A DNA stretch of 17,586 bases from an uncultured Oscillospiraceae bacterium. GTDB taxonomy: Bacteria > Bacillota > Clostridia > Oscillospirales > Acutalibacteraceae. The position numbers were made by a program, and so were the translations under genes. The notes beneath the pieces were generated by a model that was given only the letters and a program-made list of their open reading frames with translations, was not told where the DNA came from and ran no database searches. Below are positions 13,142-17,586 of this stretch, one piece after another; position 1 is the stretch's first letter, and every line of letters starts with the position of its first letter. The DNA is taken from NCBI GenBank assembly GCA_900555545.1, contig USLQ01000004.1:1-17586 (forward strand), read 5' to 3'.

Positions 13142-16100
13142 TGACTAAGACCGGGGCGGCCGGGCAGGCGGCAAAAGATTTGCAGGCCGTTTATAATGAG
13201 GTTAGCCAGGAGATCCCAGCAGATTTTGGAGATATTGGCGCGGCGGTCGGCGAGATCAATACCAGGCTCGGATTTACTGGAGACGTCCTCAAAAATTCTT
13301 CTGAACAATTCCTAAAATTTGCAAAGATCAATAATACTGATGTGAATACATCTGTGCAGCTTGTCACCCGTGCCATGGGCGACGCTGGTATCGCCGCTGA
13401 AAATTATGGCCAAGTTCTGGATCAGTTGACCGTTGCCTCTCAAGTCAGCGGAATATCGGTGGATAAACTCGCAGAAAACCTGGCTAAATATGGCGCACCG
13501 CTGCGTGCCTTGGGAATTGATACCGAGTATGCAATCGCAATGTTTGCCGGCTGGGAAAAGGCTGGCGTTAATACCGAGATCGCGTTCAGCGGTATGAAAA
13601 AGGCGATATCCACCTGGTCGGATGCTGGGAAAGACGCCAAAGTGGAATTTCAGGCGGTTATGGATGAGATCAAAAAAGCACCGGATATCGCATCCGCAAC
13701 AACATTGGCTATTGAGGCGTTTGGCACTAAAGCGGGGCCGGATCTGGCCGACGCAATCCGTGGCGGACGTTTTGAGGTCGACACCTACATCCAATCGCTT
13801 GCAAATGCCGGTGGAGCTGTTAATAATACATATGGGGCTATTGTTGACGAGGTGGATGATGCTCAGCTTGCCATGCAAAAGATCAAGGTTGCCATGCACG
13901 ATACCGGTGAGGCAATCGCTAAAAATTTAGGCCCGGCATTTTTGGATTTAGCCGACCGTCTAAAAGTGAGCCTTGAATGGTTCGGGAAACTCGACAAGGA
14001 GACACAGCAGACGATCCTTAAACTGGCTACAGCCGCCGCAACGATTGGACCTGTTACCAAGGGGCTGTCAGGTATGACCGGTGCTGCCAAATCCGCAGTC
14101 GGTGGTGTGAAAAAGCTGGTTGCAGAGTTGGGGAAGCAGACAGCCATTAAAAAAGCGGCTGGAGGTTTTAAAGATGTTGCCTCTGCTGCCACATCGGTTG
14201 CTGGATCGACAAAGGGAGCAGGCTCAACAGTGGGAGGATTCGCCAGCCTATTGACTAAGATTGCGTCGCCTACTGGTGCCGCAGTGGTTGCTGCCGGTGC
14301 GATTGCGGCTATTGGCGCAGCTGCATGGAAAGCTCATGAGGATATGATTGAGGCGGATATCGCCGATCATTTTGGTGACATTGAACTCGCCGCAGAGGAA
14401 GTTGAGGACGTTGCTGAACGTTTGACTACCACTGATTGGACGATGCGCATCAACACCTATATGGACGCCAAAGAAAAGCTCGGGACGTATCAGGAAAATA
14501 TTGAATCAGCCATCGCCGAGATGAACAAGAGCGATTGGAAGGTATCTGTTGGCCTTGAGTTGACGGATGAAGAAAAGCAAGCCTATGCGGACTCTTTAGA
14601 CTCTTTTGCTCAAAGCTGCCAGCAATATATCGAGGAAAAAGGGTATGTGGTCAATCTCGCGATTACTGCGGGGTTTGATCCGGGATCTCCTACAGGTGAG
14701 AGTTTAGCGGCGTGGGCGGATGCCTACTATGCGAGTGCCAGTGATGAGATAGCAAAGTTAAAGCAACGTCTTGACACCCTGATGGAAGAATCACTTATCA
14801 AGGGAACATGGGACGAAAACGAAGAAAAAATGAATGAGCTGAGGCAACAAATCGCGTCTATATATAACAGAGTTATCGCTGACACTTCCAACGCGGAATA
14901 TGAGGGGGTTATTTCCGACTTCCGTGTCACAATTGGCAATATTGACATGGGAGACCTCACAGAAGAGTCCTTTAATCAGGTCAATGAAAAAATCAGTGAG
15001 TATACTCAGCAGTTGCAGGAGTACGCCGATGAAAATAAGCAGGATGTAATGCTTGCGATCACAGCCCGGTATAGTGATAATATCAAAGCAGGAATGCCGG
15101 AGTCAACTGCCCGCCAAATCATGGAGGATTCCATAAAAGAATTGGAATTCAGCCTACAACGAAACAAAGGCGAGGTGATCGTTCAGGGGATTGATTTTTC
15201 TTTTGATACGATCAAAGATAATTTTAGCTATCGTGTGGATGAAGCGAAGCAGGATCTGGATCGAGATTTTGATTCGATAAAACAGTATTTTCTTGACAGC
15301 TTCACCAAAACGGATCCCCGTGTAATATCGCAAACGGCGTTGCTGAACAATGCAGGTGCAGATCAAGCTGTTAGAAAAGCAATAAAAAAGGCATTGAAAC
15401 CTTTGGAGCCTCAAAAGGAGCAGTTGGAGAAAATCGCCGATTCATATCTTGAGGCCGGAAAGGCCGTCCCACAAAACATCGTGAAGGGCTTAACAGATAT
15501 CTATGAGATGAGTGCATTATCAGGGAAGACAGATGATCTGTACAAGCTATGGGCAAAGGAAATTGCCGATTCTCCTGAACGGATGGAAGCGCTGGCCGAG
15601 GCCCAAAAGAGCGGGCGTGAAATCCCGGAGGGTGTGATTGAGGCCGTAGAGATGTACTCGGGGAAAATTTACGACGCTGTCACAGGCATGTGGGAGGAAC
15701 CGATTGATGCTACACGGGAGAATATCCAACCGATACTGGACTACCTCAATAAAAGCGGGCTGGATTGCGGGAATGAAGCAGCCAAAGGGCTTGCCGCCAG
15801 CTATGGCCTTATTTATGATGCAACGAACAAGACGTGGATTGCCGTTTCAGACGCGACGCTGGACAGCGAACCAAATATCAAGAGCGTTGTCGAGCAGTGC
15901 AGTCTGACAGTTACGGATGCCCTGATTGATTCCATTCAGGAACAAAACGAACCGACCAAGCAGCAGATGCTTACCCTGCTCCAGCAGTTGGTGACAGCTA
16001 CCGATGAACAGCGGGAGCCGATTTTACTCAAGCTGGCAGAGCTTGGCGTGGATGTGAGCAGTTCTCTGGCCGAGGGAATGATGTCAAACTACAGCTTTGT

Positions 16101-16779
16101 GCAATCCTCTGCGGCAGGGATGGTAGATGTCATCGATAAAACATCCGGCGAAAAGATCGCCACGCTAAAGCAGCCCATGGCCGATCGATTGCTGGATGTC
16201 GTCGGAGGAGCTGTTGAATACACGAACAGTCACATCACACAGAGCGGGCCGCAGCTCTATCCGCCGGAGATCAAGGAGTTTGACCCCACAAAATTGGATT
16301 CGTGGGCTGATAAAACCATATGGGCATTACAACGATCACTTGAAGGCCATGGGACTCTGACTGTACCGGTAAAGACCGTTGCATCGCCTGGTGATCGACC
16401 AATAGCAGGTCATTCCAACGGAGGGTTCACGGATCGTGAACAGCTGTCATGGCTGTCTGAGGGAAACAAACCGGAAGTTGTGATTCCACTGTCAGAAGAA
16501 AAACGTCGGCGGGCTTTAGCGTTATATGAACAAACCGGACGGGAACTTGGGATTGTACCAGAATCCGTATATACGCTGCCCCATACGACGGCCCAGCCTA
16601 AAGGAATGGGGATCGATTACGCAAAACTTGCTCAAGCGATTGCGTCAGAGCTACGGAAAGCACCGGTGCAGGTTGACGTACCCATCAGCGTGCAGGAGGG
16701 CGGTGTCTACCTTGACAATGAGCTTGTGGGACGTCAACAGGCTCCTGTAATTTCACGAATTCAAGCAAAAAACATCTAA
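13141..16779 (+). CDS. Tape measure protein, main C-terminal part
   Basis: 1,212 aa from ATG 13141, which overlaps the stop of the front part (TGATG). The same frame is open further upstream, but those residues before GEGLDTV are not tape-measure-like. Early motifs are VMTKTGAAG, GEINTRLGFTGD, LVTRAMGDAG and GISVDKLAENLAKYGAPLR, typical of the conserved phage tape measure core. A glycine/alanine hydrophobic segment (AAVVAAGAIAAIGAAAW) sits about 400 residues in, then a long helical region. The C-terminus has the usual GHSNGGFTDREQLSWLSEG and PEVVIPLSEEKR. No peptidase motif is visible. Only weak AAGG lies upstream, so translation would depend on re-initiation if the gene is truly split. Confidence 0.85.
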   Translation: MTKTGAAGQAAKDLQAVYNEVSQEIPADFGDIGAAVGEINTRLGFTGDVLKNSSEQFLKFAKINNTDVNTSVQLVTRAMGDAGIAAENYGQVLDQLTVASQVSGISVDKLAENLAKYGAPLRALGIDTEYAIAMFAGWEKAGVNTEIAFSGMKKAISTWSDAGKDAKVEFQAVMDEIKKAPDIASATTLAIEAFGTKAGPDLADAIRGGRFEVDTYIQSLANAGGAVNNTYGAIVDEVDDAQLAMQKIKVAMHDTGEAIAKNLGPAFLDLADRLKVSLEWFGKLDKETQQTILKLATAAATIGPVTKGLSGMTGAAKSAVGGVKKLVAELGKQTAIKKAAGGFKDVASAATSVAGSTKGAGSTVGGFASLLTKIASPTGAAVVAAGAIAAIGAAAWKAHEDMIEADIADHFGDIELAAEEVEDVAERLTTTDWTMRINTYMDAKEKLGTYQENIESAIAEMNKSDWKVSVGLELTDEEKQAYADSLDSFAQSCQQYIEEKGYVVNLAITAGFDPGSPTGESLAAWADAYYASASDEIAKLKQRLDTLMEESLIKGTWDENEEKMNELRQQIASIYNRVIADTSNAEYEGVISDFRVTIGNIDMGDLTEESFNQVNEKISEYTQQLQEYADENKQDVMLAITARYSDNIKAGMPESTARQIMEDSIKELEFSLQRNKGEVIVQGIDFSFDTIKDNFSYRVDEAKQDLDRDFDSIKQYFLDSFTKTDPRVISQTALLNNAGADQAVRKAIKKALKPLEPQKEQLEKIADSYLEAGKAVPQNIVKGLTDIYEMSALSGKTDDLYKLWAKEIADSPERMEALAEAQKSGREIPEGVIEAVEMYSGKIYDAVTGMWEEPIDATRENIQPILDYLNKSGLDCGNEAAKGLAASYGLIYDATNKTWIAVSDATLDSEPNIKSVVEQCSLTVTDALIDSIQEQNEPTKQQMLTLLQQLVTATDEQREPILLKLAELGVDVSSSLAEGMMSNYSFVQSSAAGMVDVIDKTSGEKIATLKQPMADRLLDVVGGAVEYTNSHITQSGPQLYPPEIKEFDPTKLDSWADKTIWALQRSLEGHGTLTVPVKTVASPGDRPIAGHSNGGFTDREQLSWLSEGNKPEVVIPLSEEKRRRALALYEQTGRELGIVPESVYTLPHTTAQPKGMGIDYAKLAQAIASELRKAPVQVDVPISVQEGGVYLDNELVGRQQAPVISRIQAKNI

Positions 16780-16784
16780 AAGTG

Positions 16785-16813
16785 TTGAAAATTCCCTCCG
16801 CGTGTGATATGAT
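16785..16813 (+). promoter_or_regulatory. Sigma-A promoter of the moron
   Basis: TTGAAA (16785-16790) and TATGAT (16808-16813) each match five of six consensus bases with a 17-base spacer. They lie six bases after the tape measure stop, so the start site near 16820 gives a transcript independent of the late operon. Confidence 0.72.
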
Positions 16814-16832
16814 TGTCATACAAGGAGGGAAT
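16791..16832 (+). promoter_or_regulatory. Inverted repeat that can hide the moron's ribosome site in readthrough mRNA
   Basis: ATTCCCTCC (16791-16799) is the exact reverse complement of GGAGGGAAT (16824-16832), which contains the ribosome site. Between them, TATGA-TTG-TCATA (16808-16820) can extend the stem. The left arm lies upstream of the predicted start site near 16820, so only readthrough RNA from the late operon contains both arms. RNA from the local promoter has the ribosome site free. Confidence 0.5.
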
Positions 16833-16837
16833 AGAAT

Positions 16838-17419
16838 ATGAATAAAAAGCAAAAGGTAGCAATAATCGTAGCAGTGGTTATCGGATTGATTGTAATAATT
16901 GGTGTGTTTGCTGCAATATTTGGAACAGATGACACCTCAAATGAAAGGCAGCAAAACACCCCATCGTACAGTTCGGAGTATACAAATTCGCCTGATACCA
17001 CAGAATCTACGACGGAGCGACAAACTACTGAACCACCAACAACAAGTTCGCCAGCAGAAAAAAAGGAAGAATATATTGCGTCTTGCGAATCATACACCTT
17101 TAAACAAATTGCTCGTAATCCAAGCGAATATGAAGGCAAACGCGCTAAATTTACGGGTGAGGTAATTCAGGTGATGGAGTCTTACGGTATCATGTATACT
17201 TTGAGAGTGAATATCACCGAAAACGAGTATGGATATTATGAAGATACCATTTATGTAACCTATTTCCCGAAAGATGATAATGAACCAAAAATCTTAGAGG
17301 ATGATATTGTCACGATGTATGGAGAACTTGACGGGGAAACGACGTACGAAGCAGTTTTCGGACAATCGGTTACTTTGCCGAGCTTTGATTGCGAATACAT
17401 CGACATCCTCACAGAATGA
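16838..17419 (+). CDS. Membrane-anchored OB-fold-like (TcdC-like) moron protein
   Basis: 193 aa. Residues 7-28 form one uncleaved-looking membrane helix after a short basic start. Residues 30-75 are a Ser/Thr/Pro-rich linker, suggesting an outward-facing stalk. Residues 80-193 look like a small beta-barrel: YTFKQIARNPSEYEG, KRAKFTGEVIQV, TLRVNITENEYGYY and ILEDDIVTMYGEL. This resembles OB-fold domains of the TcdC-like family, some of which are called toxin regulators. AAGGAGGG at 16822-16829 is an ideal ribosome site. The gene has its own promoter and terminator, is visibly AT-richer than the tape measure gene and interrupts the tail genes, so it is probably a transferred cargo gene. The fold is inferred; the function is unknown. 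Confidence 0.68.
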   Translation: MNKKQKVAIIVAVVIGLIVIIGVFAAIFGTDDTSNERQQNTPSYSSEYTNSPDTTESTTERQTTEPPTTSSPAEKKEEYIASCESYTFKQIARNPSEYEGKRAKFTGEVIQVMESYGIMYTLRVNITENEYGYYEDTIYVTYFPKDDNEPKILEDDIVTMYGELDGETTYEAVFGQSVTLPSFDCEYIDILTE

Positions 17420-17431
17420 TAAATATATCCC

Positions 17432-17454
17432 AGCACCCTCCGGGGTGCTTTTTT
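17432..17454 (+). terminator. Strong intrinsic terminator after the moron
   Basis: AGCACCC (17432-17438) and GGGTGCT (17443-17449) pair perfectly around TCCG, followed by six Ts (17449-17454). It begins 13 bases after the moron's stop and closes the unit. Late transcription of downstream tail genes must pass it. Confidence 0.9.
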
Positions 17455-17480
17455 GATGCAATTTTTTAAGGAGGGTATAC

Positions 17481-17586
17481 ATGAAAACATACGCGGAGCG
17501 GGACCGGCAGTGGGGAAAGATTGTCACAGTAAGCGGGATCGACGTCTATCAATCCTTTAACGCCGATCTGAAGGAATACACCGTGG
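17481..17586 (+). CDS. Downstream tail protein, 5' part only
   Basis: Starts at ATG 17481 behind AAGGAGGG (17468-17475) and runs off the window; 35 codons are visible. The start reads MKTYAERDRQWG then VTVSGIDVYQSFNADL. Its position just after the tape measure (and moron) suggests a distal tail or tail-tip protein, but the visible part is too short for a motif-based call. Confidence 0.6.
   Translation, partial: MKTYAERDRQWGKIVTVSGIDVYQSFNADLKEYTV

Noticed and set aside
12397..13308. Long leftward open frame of 303 codons
   Set aside because: It lies wholly opposite the tape measure coiled-coil and chaperone end, lacks a ribosome site and has low-complexity Ser/Phe/Cys composition typical of an antisense shadow.
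1..17586. CRISPR arrays, tRNA genes, insertion sequences, integrase or attachment sites
   Set aside because: I looked for regularly spaced repeats, cloverleaf-like segments, transposase motifs and recombinase genes and saw none.

Overview
The window is a stretch of a tailed-phage genome or prophage (siphovirus, HK97-type head) from a mid-GC Firmicute, most likely a Clostridia-type host. The basis is the purine-rich AAGGAGG ribosome sites, frequent GTG/TTG starts, genes chained by 1-14 base overlaps, and the gene order late regulator, HNH, small and large terminase, portal, ClpP-like protease, capsid, connectors, tail tube, tail chaperones, tape measure. Integrase, lysis and most replication genes are not in view, so free phage and prophage cannot be told apart.

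Bases 1-3037 hold the end of the early/accessory region, all on the plus strand. It contains a Mom-like DNA-modification protein, a tiny membrane peptide, a run of small cysteine-cluster proteins (one Lar-like), a MazG-like pyrophosphohydrolase, a putative helix-turn-helix/cysteine protein and a DUF1492/ArpU-type late regulator. Three phased copies of TGTCAC lead from the end of the regulator gene to an extended -10, a likely late promoter.

Bases 3106-3790 hold a compact leftward cassette of three very small genes: a 33-aa hydrophobic peptide, a 57-aa two-helix membrane protein and a 59-aa ribbon-helix-helix protein. It is driven by a consensus promoter with a palindrome embedded in its spacer. 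A possible rightward promoter and a rightward terminator would bracket an antisense RNA over the 33-aa gene, which looks like a type I toxin-antitoxin layout.

Bases 3818-12430 are the packaging and head/connector/tail-tube operon. An inverted repeat between HNH and the small terminase is a candidate cos/terminase site. The tail chaperone pair is joined by a net +1/-2 frameshift, not the usual -1.

Bases 12440-16779 encode the tape measure protein, split into two frames near 13120. Comparison with the family motif suggests one missing base. After it, 16785-17454 is a self-contained moron: its own promoter, a membrane-anchored OB-like (TcdC-like) protein and a strong terminator. Its ribosome site can pair with a sequence upstream of its own promoter, so only the short transcript should be freely translated. 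The window ends inside the next tail gene.
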